A stretch of DNA of 44,259 bases from Roseburia sp. 1XD42-69 (GTDB lineage Bacteria > Bacillota > Clostridia > Lachnospirales > Lachnospiraceae), in contig NZ_RAZG01000030.1 in the NCBI RefSeq assembly GCF_003612565.1, forward strand, positions 1 to 44,259, in the 5' to 3' direction. The notes under the pieces are model-generated. The model searched no databases, was not told where the DNA came from, and saw only the letters and a list, made by a program, of their open reading frames with translations. Positions 27,901 through 35,406 of the stretch are shown here, one piece after another. Position 1 is the first letter of the stretch, and each line of letters opens with the position of its first letter. The translations under genes were made by a program, and so were the position numbers.

Positions 27901-28872
27901 GAGCAGGGGGACAGGCTGGACTTCTCCATAGAGTTTAATGAGGAAACTGACCAGATCACCATATTTGACGGGGAAAACTTTGCATACAAAGGTCTGCGGG
28001 AAACTTTATTCCCGGAACAGGCAGAGCCGGAAGTGACGCTGACCGTAGCGGAGTGCGGCGAATTTCACACTATGGGAGAATTTTATGAGAATATCCCTAC
28101 TGTGGAGGAAGCTGTCGCAATCTGGAAGCAGATACCGCCGGATCGCATGAACGGTATCCCTGCAATCGGCATCAATATCCATACACCGGGAACGGAGGCG
28201 TTTGAAGATGTGGAAGCTGACATTTTATCAGGGAACAGGATTGACCTTGATATTTTAGAGTTTATCCCTGATATAAAAGACAGTCCGCAGGCGATGGAAG
28301 TGATTGCGGAGCTTGTGGCGAAACTGCCGGAAATGGAGATAGACGGCAATATGGGCGAGGAACTTGAAGCGAAGGTATGGGAGAAGCGTATGCCCGGTCT
28401 GACACCTGCAGAACAGCTTGCAGTGGAGATTGACCGTTTTACATATGATTACGATGTCGCTCTTTACCATGACAACAGCCAGAGCATGACGGAGAATGTA
28501 TCAGAGCTTGCAGATACCTTAAAGCAGAGGGATACACATGATATTGCACTGTGGCTTGCTGAGATAGCTGCGGACGGGACAGAGCCGGAGGAAAGAAAGC
28601 GGGCTGTGGAGCTGCTTGAAAAGCTGTCAGAATACAAGCCCCTTGCAAAGATTGAGGAAATGGAAGAACAGAATTATAACATGGTCGATAATGTGCTGAA
28701 TAACGGAGCAGGGGAAAAAGCGGGGAGGGAAGAAAATAAAAAAGAGCAGGAACGCCCTGCGGCAAAGGCTTCCTTAAAAGCCCGCCTTGCAGAGAAAAAG
28801 GCACTTGTTTCCGGTCAGGGAAAAGACCATGAAGCACAGGAAAACATAAAAAATAATCAGAGGGAGATGTAA
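24970..28872 (+). CDS. YodL-domain polyvalent protein with nucleotidyltransferase domain, 5' end damaged
   Basis: The frame is open from about 24941, but the only early starts are TTG 24970 and ATG 25063, neither with a good ribosome site, so the native 5' end is probably gone. The domains are: N-terminal region (1-130); a YodL domain (about 305-420, with LKDNPELRDFHF and HPADYKGHSLSVSDIVVLHE); two TSGHNVQK palindromes (near 600 and 674); a nucleotidyltransferase (about 800-910, with VVGSRCRG, SDLDVVVEL and VKVDINP, so the catalytic acids are present); and a C-terminal domain (1010-1220). The tail carries AKASLKARLAEKK. Polyvalent proteins of this kind are thought to enter recipients with the DNA. 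A near-copy of the last 310 residues is encoded at 32824-33801. Confidence 0.75.
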   Translation: MGDDRSEEVEEFHVDYIYDTDTHAITDVKYAMEMDRKANEPIKDSDVVLKIIYRENDGYEIDKITNMTREQALDLAHKLAALEENEWDGNIQDFMEENGAEYVPIIVKDGRNSGMPEFFDIAVDLKAEEVSLEKELSGMEYASSIIHRLEHGKGVFSPDERNLIVNYGYKLDDYEKTKELAEVLAYRIENEPANAALTVIDAQAEIDALPDGMIGLSEMHEYGYTWEEMLPLTKETALELFDSDLAVYQLHKDGSETLIEDKEQITGHEGIFGIEKSDWENERGLRSMQAELAESGASKEAPLLYGDTDKYGIYQLKDNPELRDFHFAGTESLKRRGIIKDNLDAIKSENYNLVYVGELSELSKDFIRLQTQGDKLEALYEKFNIDHPADYKGHSLSVSDIVVLHENGKNSAHFVDSVGFTMLPDFLREMEGIKEQEADKAEKGLTDEEKQFLETDNAPLIAKKFLAWDEIEDLGYRFFEDGYIDKFKPSEKALYGDGMVPEPKIYDLARRMQGGEDIREELAKALIGGHERVIEADENDDVAVLFGRDAVTVTFGNAEKQISYEEMGTAFLGLMENEYKDIEQARAAEEQEEEIAESTTSGHNVQKLEPEQTEMEQTETEKTEPQKEQSEPKKPAEMPEFEDTEDGDEIIDLGDEKDQVLAEMKQSLEGFQDTSGHNVQKLETEPRKAAETELAFQIADRFISIQETDSGYDYSIMNMDYKEIESGVYEKTGVNIQEIADDIVDDLREVPFDNGVKGSIGDDDELIPIDYDGLMEKVEAADHIEPQAPGNVVENFKAKTNELFHEISEMNPAEIEETIKCHVQAQLDEHGIDAEIVDVAVVGSRCRGLEREGSDLDVVVELSTNEREDVLFDTFNEDGLHIGGVKVDINPITAQRTGSLETYLPQVEDYLEGVREAREKEPVSIFNIRMNDEERWFKNTSGLDAEGLCKAYAECDKPFVEMGKYGERIEAADHASIEQGDRLDFSIEFNEETDQITIFDGENFAYKGLRETLFPEQAEPEVTLTVAECGEFHTMGEFYENIPTVEEAVAIWKQIPPDRMNGIPAIGINIHTPGTEAFEDVEADILSGNRIDLDILEFIPDIKDSPQAMEVIAELVAKLPEMEIDGNMGEELEAKVWEKRMPGLTPAEQLAVEIDRFTYDYDVALYHDNSQSMTENVSELADTLKQRDTHDIALWLAEIAADGTEPEERKRAVELLEKLSEYKPLAKIEEMEEQNYNMVDNVLNNGAGEKAGREENKKEQERPAAKASLKARLAEKKALVSGQGKDHEAQENIKNNQREM
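26768..26790. repeat. 23-bp palindrome read as TSGHNVQK, copy 4
   Basis: The arms are identical to copies 1-3 but the centre base is A, not G, which changes Asp to Asn and keeps the palindrome perfect. Confidence 0.88.
26990..27012. repeat. 23-bp palindrome read as TSGHNVQK, copy 5
   Basis: One arm base differs (CTTCTGGACAC), leaving a G-T type pair in the hairpin and a silent change in the protein. It lies 222 bases after copy 4, the same residue phase. Confidence 0.85.
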
Positions 28873-28876
28873 GGAT

Positions 28877-29083
28877 ATGAACCATAATTTTACCGTGGAA
28901 GAAGTAAATTTAATCTGCGTATTTGCAGGAGAGAGCAGGAGCGAGGTTATAAAGGATATTGAAAGAGCCTTGCCATATTTGGAAGATACGTACATGGAGG
29001 AATTGTCCATCAGTGTAGTCAGAAAACTGCATGACATGACCGATGAAGAATTTGAATGGCTTGAGCTGGCAGAAGCCGATTAA
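28877..29083 (+). CDS. TTRAP (transposon-transfer assisting) family protein
   Basis: The 68-residue acidic helical protein (MNHNFTVEEVNLICVFAGES, then ALPYLE and MTDEEFEWLEL) matches TTRAP, which sits at the end of the YodL operon in Tn1549-like ICEs. It starts 5 bases after the YodL stop. A second, more divergent copy is at 33806-34045. How it assists transfer is not known. Confidence 0.8.
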   Translation: MNHNFTVEEVNLICVFAGESRSEVIKDIERALPYLEDTYMEELSISVVRKLHDMTDEEFEWLELAEAD

Positions 29084-29096
29084 AACAAACAAAGAA

Positions 29097-29147
29097 AAAC
29101 AGGTTGTCCTGTCCGTTCTATTTGCGGACGGGGAAGCCTGTTTTTTT
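29097..29147 (+). terminator. Strong terminator after TTRAP
   Basis: AACAGG..TGTCCG pairs with CGGACG..CCTGTT, followed by seven T. It marks the end of the long forward ICE operon. Confidence 0.8.
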
Positions 29148-29228
29148 GTAGCATGAACCAATCAGGGAGTATATCAGCATAATCCGTGTATGCTTTTTTC
29201 AGATATGCAGCTATTTAATTTTTTGTAG

Positions 29229-29510
29229 TTAGAGTTTATTCACTTCCAACATAAGCCGTATGCCATCATGCAAGCCCAATCTGTAAGCAACTTTTCCGTA
29301 TGCTGTCCCGTTTGCATTTAGAGCGGAGAGTGCCTTGTCAACAATGTGTTTCTGTTCTTTGTTCAGTCCTGCTTTTTGTAGTTCGTCATACGCTCTGTCT
29401 TGCTCTTTTAGAGTGGCGCGGTAATACCTGTTTTTTTCAGCCGCTCTGTCCAAGATTTTGTAAGTCCTATGCCTTACAAATAAATCCAACAGGCTTTTTG
29501 TTTTTTTCAT
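29229..29510 (-). CDS. DUF6809-like small protein A
   Basis: The 93-residue protein starts MKKTKSLLDLFVRHRTYKIL. Its ATG is 4 bases after the stop of the upstream gene and shares that gene's end as ribosome site (GAGGG). It is helical, with the ending YGKVAYRLGLHDGIRLMLEV, which echoes the G-x-RLG ending of the DUF6809 proteins at 8948 and 30232. It is the last gene of a minus-strand set of five. Function is unknown. Confidence 0.55.
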   Translation of the reverse strand: MKKTKSLLDLFVRHRTYKILDRAAEKNRYYRATLKEQDRAYDELQKAGLNKEQKHIVDKALSALNANGTAYGKVAYRLGLHDGIRLMLEVNKL

Positions 29511-29514
29511 GTGC

Positions 29515-30186
29515 TTATCTGCCCTCACTCCCCGAATATATTTCAGACGCAAGCATTGCGCCCAGTCTAAAACCCTGTGCAAATCTTTTATAGTTTGCTA
29601 TATCCTCATGACGAAAAATCATCATGTTCCATTCTTCAAACCGTTCCTTGTTTTCTTCTGACAATATTCCCTCAAAATAATGGCGTTCCGTCCTGATTTT
29701 GTCTAACAGGGAATGATAGTCTGTGTCATTGCAGACGCTTTCTTCAAGGGGGCATAATTCTCCCATATACAGGCGCTCCAAAATGCTCATTTTGTTTTCC
29801 ACGCTTTTCTGTGCGGTATCCCCAACACCTGCCTTTTCTGCAAAGCGTTTCCTCATATCTGAAAGTTCCTGCTGTTTTTCTGGCGGCAGACATTTCAGTA
29901 TGTCCTCATAATCCATTTCCTTCATGGGTGTGTCGCTTGCAATATCGAGAAGCTGCGTGTCAAGCCATTCTGCCCAAAGGTCATTGAACAGACTTCTGCT
30001 GTCATTGAAGGAAAATGCGTTGTCAAAGCCCATATGAGTTCTGTAATACTGTAATTTTATAAAACCGTACTTGCCAGCATTGACAACGGTTAGATCTTGG
30101 TTTTCAAATAATTCTGCAAAAGCGTCCACAACCTTTTGACAGTTTTCTCTTTCCTCGTCAGTGATATAGGTCTGTTTTTTATTCAT
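29515..30186 (-). CDS. Two-domain protein ending in a DUF6809-like domain
   Basis: The 223-residue protein has a domain of about 120 residues (starting MNKKQTYITDEERENCQKVV) that I do not recognise. A DUF6809-like part follows (about 133-223: ILERLYMGELCPLEESV, ending YKRFAQGFRLGAMLASEIYS). A strong GGAGG lies 5 bases before the ATG. The N-terminal part is unlike other members of the set, so this may be the specific, acting component; that is speculation. Confidence 0.6.
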   Translation of the reverse strand: MNKKQTYITDEERENCQKVVDAFAELFENQDLTVVNAGKYGFIKLQYYRTHMGFDNAFSFNDSRSLFNDLWAEWLDTQLLDIASDTPMKEMDYEDILKCLPPEKQQELSDMRKRFAEKAGVGDTAQKSVENKMSILERLYMGELCPLEESVCNDTDYHSLLDKIRTERHYFEGILSEENKERFEEWNMMIFRHEDIANYKRFAQGFRLGAMLASEIYSGSEGR

Positions 30187-30231
30187 AGTACCTCCTTTAG
30201 CTGATTAATTGCTTTCAAGCTGTATATTCGC

Positions 30232-30513
30232 TTAAAGAAATGTGTCCTGCGCATAATAAATTTCTGACGTTATCAGAACGCCCAGTCGGAAACCGCGCTC
30301 AAATTTTGCCTGTTCAGCACAACAGCTTTCCTCGAATTTTGTTTCCGCTAATTGTGCCAATATCGCCTTTTGTTTGTCGTTCAGCGTTTCGGCTAACTGA
30401 TTTTGAAGTGCCATGCTTTTTTCACATAGTGCCTTATGTTCGGGAGTGAGCTGTTCCGTTCCGCTGTCTACATGAAGCTGGTCGGTCAAAAATGCGTCCA
30501 AAATCTTTCCCAT
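30232..30513 (-). CDS. DUF6809 family protein B
   Basis: The 93-residue protein MGKILDAFLTDQLHVDSGTE, ending AKFERGFRLGVLITSEIY, is clearly related to the mobilizable-element protein at 8948-9241 (same start MGKILDAFL, same DESCC/EESCC segment). The ribosome site AGGAGGG precedes the ATG. Confidence 0.7.
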   Translation of the reverse strand: MGKILDAFLTDQLHVDSGTEQLTPEHKALCEKSMALQNQLAETLNDKQKAILAQLAETKFEESCCAEQAKFERGFRLGVLITSEIYYAQDTFL

Positions 30514-30607
30514 TCTGTTATCCCTCCTTTCCGCTTTTTAAAAAAAATTTTAGTATTTCGAATTTCGTAATCCAATAATACTGATATTATTCAGGCTGCC
30601 TATTTAC

Positions 30608-30931
30608 TTATTCAAAATATTTAAGGATGTTTTTTATTATCTGTTTCCTGTCTTTCCTTTTTCCTCCCCAATTCTCTGACACCATATCAAGTAGCATGGA
30701 ATTGGAAATATCTTTCACGTATTTTTCCTTTCTGTGTACCATTAAAAGTACAAATATAATTTCATACAACTGTTCCTGTGCTAAATGTTTTATCAGCATA
30801 TTCATCATGTTTATATTCATATGTTCATCATTCGGGGTACAGATTAATTGCCACCAACCGGGGTATTTATTTATCCATTTTAGGAACCGGATTGTTTGTT
30901 TATCCCTCTTTGTTATTTTCTTCATGCCCAT
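30608..30931 (-). CDS. Small basic protein, unknown
   Basis: The 107-residue basic protein (MKKITKRDKQTIRFLKWINK, then LYEIIFVLLMVHRKEKYV) starts inside the end of the next gene (32-base overlap), so it is translated with it. It is AT-rich and I do not recognise it. Confidence 0.5.
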   Translation of the reverse strand: MGMKKITKRDKQTIRFLKWINKYPGWWQLICTPNDEHMNINMMNMLIKHLAQEQLYEIIFVLLMVHRKEKYVKDISNSMLLDMVSENWGGKRKDRKQIIKNILKYFE

Positions 30932-31244
30932 GCTCCTTTAACGGATTTGATTTGAGGAGTTCAAAAATCAGGTTTGCTCCCAGCCTTATTCCTAATTCTG
31001 TGTAAACTTCCTGATTTGTAATTATAGCTTTACTGAGCAGATCGTAAATTTCGTCTTTTCTATCTCCATCAGGATAGAGATTTTCAAGAAGCTCCCATAT
31101 AGGTGCTTCCCCTTTTTGCAGTCTATCCTCATAGCTTTCCTCAGTCGGTTTATCATTCCAACCTGTAAGGTCAATGCCATCTAACATAAAAGAGCATATT
31201 TCTTGTATGTGTACCCTGTTGATTATCTCTTTAAAATTTCTCAT
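30900..31244 (-). CDS. DUF6809-like protein C
   Basis: The 114-residue protein starts MRNFKEIINRVHIQEICSFM. The later part has PIWELLENLYPDGDRKDEIY and the ending YTELGIRLGANLIFELL, again the RLG ending of this family. Its first 25 codons were copied by the tandem duplication and survive as a stub at 31735-31810. It is divergent from the XRE gene at 31383, with operator-like palindromes between them. Confidence 0.55.
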   Translation of the reverse strand: MRNFKEIINRVHIQEICSFMLDGIDLTGWNDKPTEESYEDRLQKGEAPIWELLENLYPDGDRKDEIYDLLSKAIITNQEVYTELGIRLGANLIFELLKSNPLKEHGHEENNKEG

Positions 31245-31290
31245 TGCATGTTCACCAACTTTCTTATTAACAATTTAAAAAATTTGTCTA

Positions 31291-31359
31291 TGGAATGAAT
31301 ACATTCCAATTTTACTCTATTTCTTCACTAAAATCAATATTGGAATGATATTATTCCAA
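31291..31359. promoter_or_regulatory. Operator-like palindromes of XRE copy 1
   Basis: TGGAATG-AATA-CATTCCA (31291-31308) and TTGGAAT-GATATT-ATTCCAA (31340-31359) lie between the divergent genes. The shared GGAAT/ATTCC half-sites suggest binding by the adjacent XRE protein and control of both directions. Confidence 0.65.
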
Positions 31360-31382
31360 AAAAATCAGGAAGGAAAACAAGT

Positions 31383-31637
31383 ATGTCATCTGTTATTAAT
31401 CAGGATATTTCCATAGGTTCTAATTTGAAAGCCTTGCGCCTGCGAAACAAGTTATCTCAAGAGGCTGTCGCTGCACGACTACAGGTAATGGGATTCATTA
31501 TGAGTCGGGAGATTATTTCTCAGATAGAGTTGGGACATCATAATATTAGGGTAAGCGTCCTCTTGGCTCTTAAAGAACTTTATCACGCTACCTTTGATGA
31601 AATTTTCGCTGATTTATCTTTTCGGATAAACGAGTAG
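31383..31637 (+). CDS. XRE family regulator, copy 1
   Basis: The 84-residue protein has a helix-turn-helix over residues 12-70 (NLKALRLRNKLSQEAVAARL, then ISQIELGHHNIRVSVLLALK). It is the size of phage or plasmid Cro/CI-type regulators. It ends four residues earlier than copy 2 because of a 12-base indel. The ribosome site AGGAAGG precedes ATG 31383. Confidence 0.8.
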   Translation: MSSVINQDISIGSNLKALRLRNKLSQEAVAARLQVMGFIMSREIISQIELGHHNIRVSVLLALKELYHATFDEIFADLSFRINE

Positions 31638-31734
31638 TTCACTTTCCAGAATGTCGTTAAAATCAGTAGGAAAAAACAATAGTGAATGATCATGTAACGA
31701 AGAATTTGTCTGTGAAAAACGGAGAAAGGCAAAA

Positions 31735-31810
31735 AGTCAATGCCATCTAACATAAAAGAGCGTATTTCTTGTATGTGTACCCTGTTGGTTATCTCTTGAA
31801 AGTTTCTCAT
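31735..31810 (-). pseudogene. Stub of duplicated DUF6809-like gene C
   Basis: The first 25 codons (MRNFQEITNRVHIQEIRSFM) match gene C at 31244, then the frame runs into the tail of duplication copy 1. It is a by-product of the tandem duplication. Confidence 0.75.
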
Positions 31811-31856
31811 TGCATATTCACCAACTTTCTTATTAACAATTTAAAAAATTTGTCTA

Positions 31857-31925
31857 TGGAATGAATCCATTCCGATTTTGCACTATTCCTTCGCTAAAAT
31901 CAATATTGGAATGATATTATTCCAA
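31857..31925. promoter_or_regulatory. Operator-like palindromes of XRE copy 2
   Basis: TGGAATG-AATC-CATTCCG (31857-31874) is slightly degraded against copy 1, while TTGGAAT-GATATT-ATTCCAA (31906-31925) is unchanged. Retention of the second site suggests it is the important one. Confidence 0.6.
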
Positions 31926-31948
31926 AAAAATCAGGAAGGAAAACAAGT

Positions 31949-32215
31949 ATGTCATCTGTTATTAATCAGGATATTTCCATAGGTTCTAATTTGAAAGCCT
32001 TGCGCCTGCGAAACAAGTTATCTCAAGAGGCTGTCGCTGCACGACTACAGGTAATGGGATTCATTATGAGTCGGGAGATTATTTCTCAGATAGAGTTGGG
32101 ACGTCATAATATTAGGGTAAGCGTCCTCTTGGCTCTTAAAGAACTTTATCACGCTACCTTTGATGAAATTTTTGCTGATTTGTCTTTTCGGATAAACGAG
32201 TCTGATATAGAGTAG
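31949..32215 (+). CDS. XRE family regulator, copy 2
   Basis: The 88-residue protein differs from copy 1 by His to Arg in IELGRHN and four extra C-terminal residues (SDIE). Both copies have intact frames and ribosome sites, so both may be made and form mixed dimers. Confidence 0.8.
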   Translation: MSSVINQDISIGSNLKALRLRNKLSQEAVAARLQVMGFIMSREIISQIELGRHNIRVSVLLALKELYHATFDEIFADLSFRINESDIE

Positions 32216-32483
32216 TTTACTTTCCAGAATGCCGTTAAAATCAGCAGGAAACAGCAAAACGATAGTGGATGATCGTATAACAAAGAATGTGTCTGTGAAA
32301 AACGGAGAAAGGCAAATGGTGGGAATATTTGTGAGTGAAGTTGACGTTGAGTTATTCTTATTTAATGTTTTCATTTGAATTCTTTCTATAATAACCCAAC
32401 CATATTGTTGTAGAAAAAAGCAGATTTGTTTATAAAAAATTAGAAAAAATATATTGACAGAATTACTAAAAAATATAAGATAT

Positions 32484-32512
32484 TTCTTGAAAAGGGAAAA
32501 AAATGGTATAAT
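32484..32512 (+). promoter_or_regulatory. Candidate promoter before the first flank repeat
   Basis: TATAAT (32507-32512) is a consensus -10 with TTCTTG at -35 spacing (32484-32489). A TTGACA at 32454 lacks a well-spaced partner. The 32216-32823 stretch has no long gene; it holds this promoter and the flank repeat. Confidence 0.45.
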
Positions 32513-32590
32513 GTCTAAAGTTGAAAATTTTTCTTTTATGGATACTTGGATTTGTTTCGTGAATGGTCTTGTTTGGTGTAGTTAAAGGAA

Positions 32591-32867
32591 GTAAAAGAAT
32601 AGTATCTGTATGGGAGGGGGTACTGCATTTTATAATTTGTGTGAGTGCAGTATGCCCTTCAATATGTGAGAAGAACAAAAGTATATAAACTATTGTCCGG
32701 CATGGCAATCTGCCAATAGTTTTGATATGCTAATGGAGATTGTTATGATAAAGGGCTATAGGAAAGTACGAAAGTGTACAAAGAAAAACGCAGGCGGATT
32801 GCCGCACAATAAAATGGTAAATCGTGATGAAGTGGGAGCTTCTAAACGATACACCTTTTTTAATGTC
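32591..32867. repeat. Relaxase 3'-flank repeat, copy 1
   Basis: It is homologous to 38237-38516. Shared parts are a GTACTGC...GCAGTATGCC stem, the stretch TTTTGATATGC, a short basic frame (MIKGYRKVRKCTKK, then GGLPHNK) behind GGAG, and the hairpin CTTCTAAACGATACAC followed by T. The second copy ends exactly at the relaxase stop codon; this one instead runs into YodL-gene sequence at about 32867. Confidence 0.75.
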
Positions 32868-33801
32868 GAATGAAACTGACCAGATCACCATATTTGACGG
32901 AGAAAACATTGCATACAAAGGTCTGCGGGAAACTTTATTCCCGGAACAGGCAGAACCGGAAGTTACACTGACCGTGGCGGAGTGCGGCGAATTTCACACT
33001 ATGGGCGAGTTTTATGAGAATATTCCTACTGTGGATGAGGCTGTCGCAATCTGGAAACAGATACCGCCGGAGCGCATGAACGGTATCCCTGCAATCGGCA
33101 TCAATATCCATACACCGGGAACGGAGGCGTTTGAAGATGTGGAAGCTGACATTTTATCAGGGAACAGGATTGACCTTGATATTTTAGAGTTTATCCCTGA
33201 TATAAAAGACAGTCCGCAGGCGATGGAAGTGATTGCGGAGCTTGTGGCGAAACTGCCGGAAATGGAGATAGACGGCAATATGGGCGAGGAACTTGAAGCG
33301 AAGGTATGGGAAAAGCGTATGCCCGGTCTGACACCTGCAGAACAGCTTGCGGTGGAGATTGACCGCTTTACATATGATTATGATGCCGCCCTTTACCATG
33401 ACAACAGCCAGAGCATGACGGAGAATGTATCAGAGCTCGCGGAAGCCCTAAAGCAGAGAGATACACACGATATGGCACTGTGGCTTACTGAGATAGCTAC
33501 GGATGGGACAGAGCCGGAGGAAAGAAAGAAGGCTGTGGAGCTACTTGAAAAGCTGGCAGAATACAAGCCCCTTGCAAAGATTGAGGAAACGGAAGAACAG
33601 AATTACAACATGGTCGATAATGTGCTGAATAACAGTGCAGGTGAGAAAGTAAGTAAGGAAGAAAACAAAAAAGAGCAGGAGCGTCCTGCAGCAAAAACTT
33701 CCCTAAAAGCTCGCCTTTCAGAGAAAAAGGCGCTTGTTTCCGGTAAGAGAAAAGATCATGAAATGCAGGAAAACATAAAAAATAATCAGAGAGAGATGTA
33801 A
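32824..33801 (+). pseudogene. Partial duplicate of the YodL gene (3' 930 bases)
   Basis: From about 32868 the frame matches the last 310 residues of the protein at 24970-28872 very closely (LPD-like domain, tail AKTSLKARLSEKK). The first 15 residues come from the flank repeat. It lacks the YodL and nucleotidyltransferase domains. A product is possible from ATG 32824 or 32827 but no clear ribosome site is seen. The protein identity to the first copy looks above 90%, much higher than that between the two TTRAP genes behind them. Confidence 0.8.
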
Positions 33802-33805
33802 GGAT

Positions 33806-34045
33806 ATGAACCATAATTTTACTGTAGAAGAAATAAATTTAATCTGCATATTTGCAAGTGAAAACAGGAGCGAGGTCATAGAGGATTTGGGAAAAGCTTT
33901 GCCATACCTTGATGATCCGGATATAGAGGAATTATCCCATAGGACAATAGGAAAGTTGCAGAACATGACCGAGGAAGAATTTGAACAACTTGAAATGATC
34001 GAGGCGGAGCAAAATGTAACAGAAACAGGCTTCTCTCCCACTTAA
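33806..34045 (+). CDS. TTRAP family protein, second copy
   Basis: The 79-residue protein starts MNHNFTVEEINLICIFASEN. About 60% of residues agree with the copy at 28877. It has an extra 10-residue tail (NVTETGFSPT) that is encoded by the left arm of the terminator hairpin, so gene and terminator overlap. Confidence 0.78.
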   Translation: MNHNFTVEEINLICIFASENRSEVIEDLGKALPYLDDPDIEELSHRTIGKLQNMTEEEFEQLEMIEAEQNVTETGFSPT

Positions 34046-34070
34046 AATATGGGCGAGAAGCCTGTTTTTT
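34024..34070 (+). terminator. Strong terminator after the second TTRAP
   Basis: AACAGGCTTCTC pairs with GAGAAGCCTGTT, followed by TTTT. The left arm is inside the TTRAP coding region. Confidence 0.82.
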
Positions 34071-34116
34071 GTACTTGTTATAGGACGATGTTAATTAGTA
34101 AATTATAACCAAGGTT

Positions 34117-35406
34117 TTAAAATTTGGCATATAGCATAATATGAAAAATGCCGTTATCCAAATAACAACCTACGGTGCCGCCAATTTTTTTAGAGAAGGA
34201 CAATATGCTCTGCATTCCCCACCCGTGGTTCTCATTCTTTTTACTTTTTGGAAGTTTTGTGATGGAATCCAGAATGATTTCCCCTTCGTATTCGTTTTTT
34301 GTCTGGATGAATAATTGATTGTTCATGCAATTGATTTCTATCTCTATATATCTTTTTTCCTTTTCAAAAGGTTTTACGCACTGGATGGCATTTTCAAATA
34401 AATTTGCGACAACAATAGTAAGTTCATAATCATTTACTGGTATTTCTTTTGGTATCTTGGCGTTAAGGTCTACTCTGATATCAAGCGAGAGGGCTTTGTC
34501 CATCATGTTTGAGAGGATGGTATTGACAATGAGATTACTACAGTATTCCTTTACTTTATTTTCGTCTGCCATATGGCTAATTTGTTCATTTATTTCTTTA
34601 ATTTCTTCATATCTTTTCTGTTCTAACAGGGAATCAATGATTTGGGAATAATGTCGTATATCATGATGTAATATTTTAAGGTTCTGCTCTGCCTGCTCCA
34701 CAAGATAATGCCGATTTTCCAGCCCCTGAATATACGATTCCTGAAGTTTATTTTCCCAGTAACTTGCAATTCTTTTTGATTCGCTTTCCATATAACTGAG
34801 TACGATGATATAGGATGCAAACATAGTTATAACAATAAATACAGTACCTATGATATTATCTGGATTGTCATAAAGTGTGTGTGGGAAAAATGCAATAAAG
34901 GAAACGCTACAGTAAAAAAATATAGGAATCAGACACATCTTCCACCAACCCTTTTCATAGCCTTTTTCCTGAAATCTTAAACAAGGTTTTCTGATTGTGA
35001 AAGATAAAAACACTAGGATTCCAAAGTGTACAGCAGTGCTTCCTATTATAGCCAAAATAGAGTTGCCAGTATATATTTTTATGATTGCCGATGAGACAGC
35101 TCCTGCTATTACATAACTGGATGCGCTAAGTCCTATAAACAAAGTCTGGTAGTTTTGCCTTCTGGCAGTAAAAAAAGCTGATGTCTGGGTTGCAATGATT
35201 TGAAGTATGGTTGAAACAACATAGCATAGGGCGCTGTCAGGGAATAGGATTAACTTGAAGAAATCCAGTATGCATAAAACTGAAAATAATAGGAAGTAAA
35301 TCAGGAGGGTAGCGATTTGGGAGTAGCGGTGTATCATAAACAGATAAAAAAATAATATCAGAAAAATATGGCTTATGATATAGGAAAAGGCTGTTAAATA
35401 ATTCAT
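34117..35406 (-). CDS. AgrC-like sensor histidine kinase (GHKL type)
   Basis: The 429-residue protein has six predicted membrane segments in residues 1-210. The phosphoacceptor region LKILHHDIRHYSQIIDSLL and a GHKL ATPase with the N box NLFENAIQCV and glycine box GWGMQSI follow. This is the class that senses cyclic peptides. It overlaps the response-regulator stop (TAATG), so the pair is co-translated. No AgrB or AgrD gene is visible nearby, so the signal must come from elsewhere or be different. Confidence 0.85.
   Translation of the reverse strand: MNYLTAFSYIISHIFLILFFYLFMIHRYSQIATLLIYFLLFSVLCILDFFKLILFPDSALCYVVSTILQIIATQTSAFFTARRQNYQTLFIGLSASSYVIAGAVSSAIIKIYTGNSILAIIGSTAVHFGILVFLSFTIRKPCLRFQEKGYEKGWWKMCLIPIFFYCSVSFIAFFPHTLYDNPDNIIGTVFIVITMFASYIIVLSYMESESKRIASYWENKLQESYIQGLENRHYLVEQAEQNLKILHHDIRHYSQIIDSLLEQKRYEEIKEINEQISHMADENKVKEYCSNLIVNTILSNMMDKALSLDIRVDLNAKIPKEIPVNDYELTIVVANLFENAIQCVKPFEKEKRYIEIEINCMNNQLFIQTKNEYEGEIILDSITKLPKSKKNENHGWGMQSILSFSKKIGGTVGCYLDNGIFHIMLYAKF

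Larger units (their letters stand above)
31170..32317. repeat. Tandem duplication of the XRE unit
   Basis: Copy 1 (about 31170-31735) and copy 2 (about 31736-32317) are direct repeats. Each has the 5' end of the minus-strand gene C, the shared operator region, the XRE gene and a tail ending GTGAAAAACGGAGAAAGGC. Differences include a 12-base indel at the 3' end of the XRE genes and scattered base changes. Confidence 0.85.

Noticed and set aside
32733-32866. AgrD-like autoinducer peptide in the short Cys-containing frame
   Set aside because: The frame lacks the amphipathic start and acidic tail of AgrD, lies far from the kinase, and has no AgrB partner; it is kept only as a possible leader peptide.
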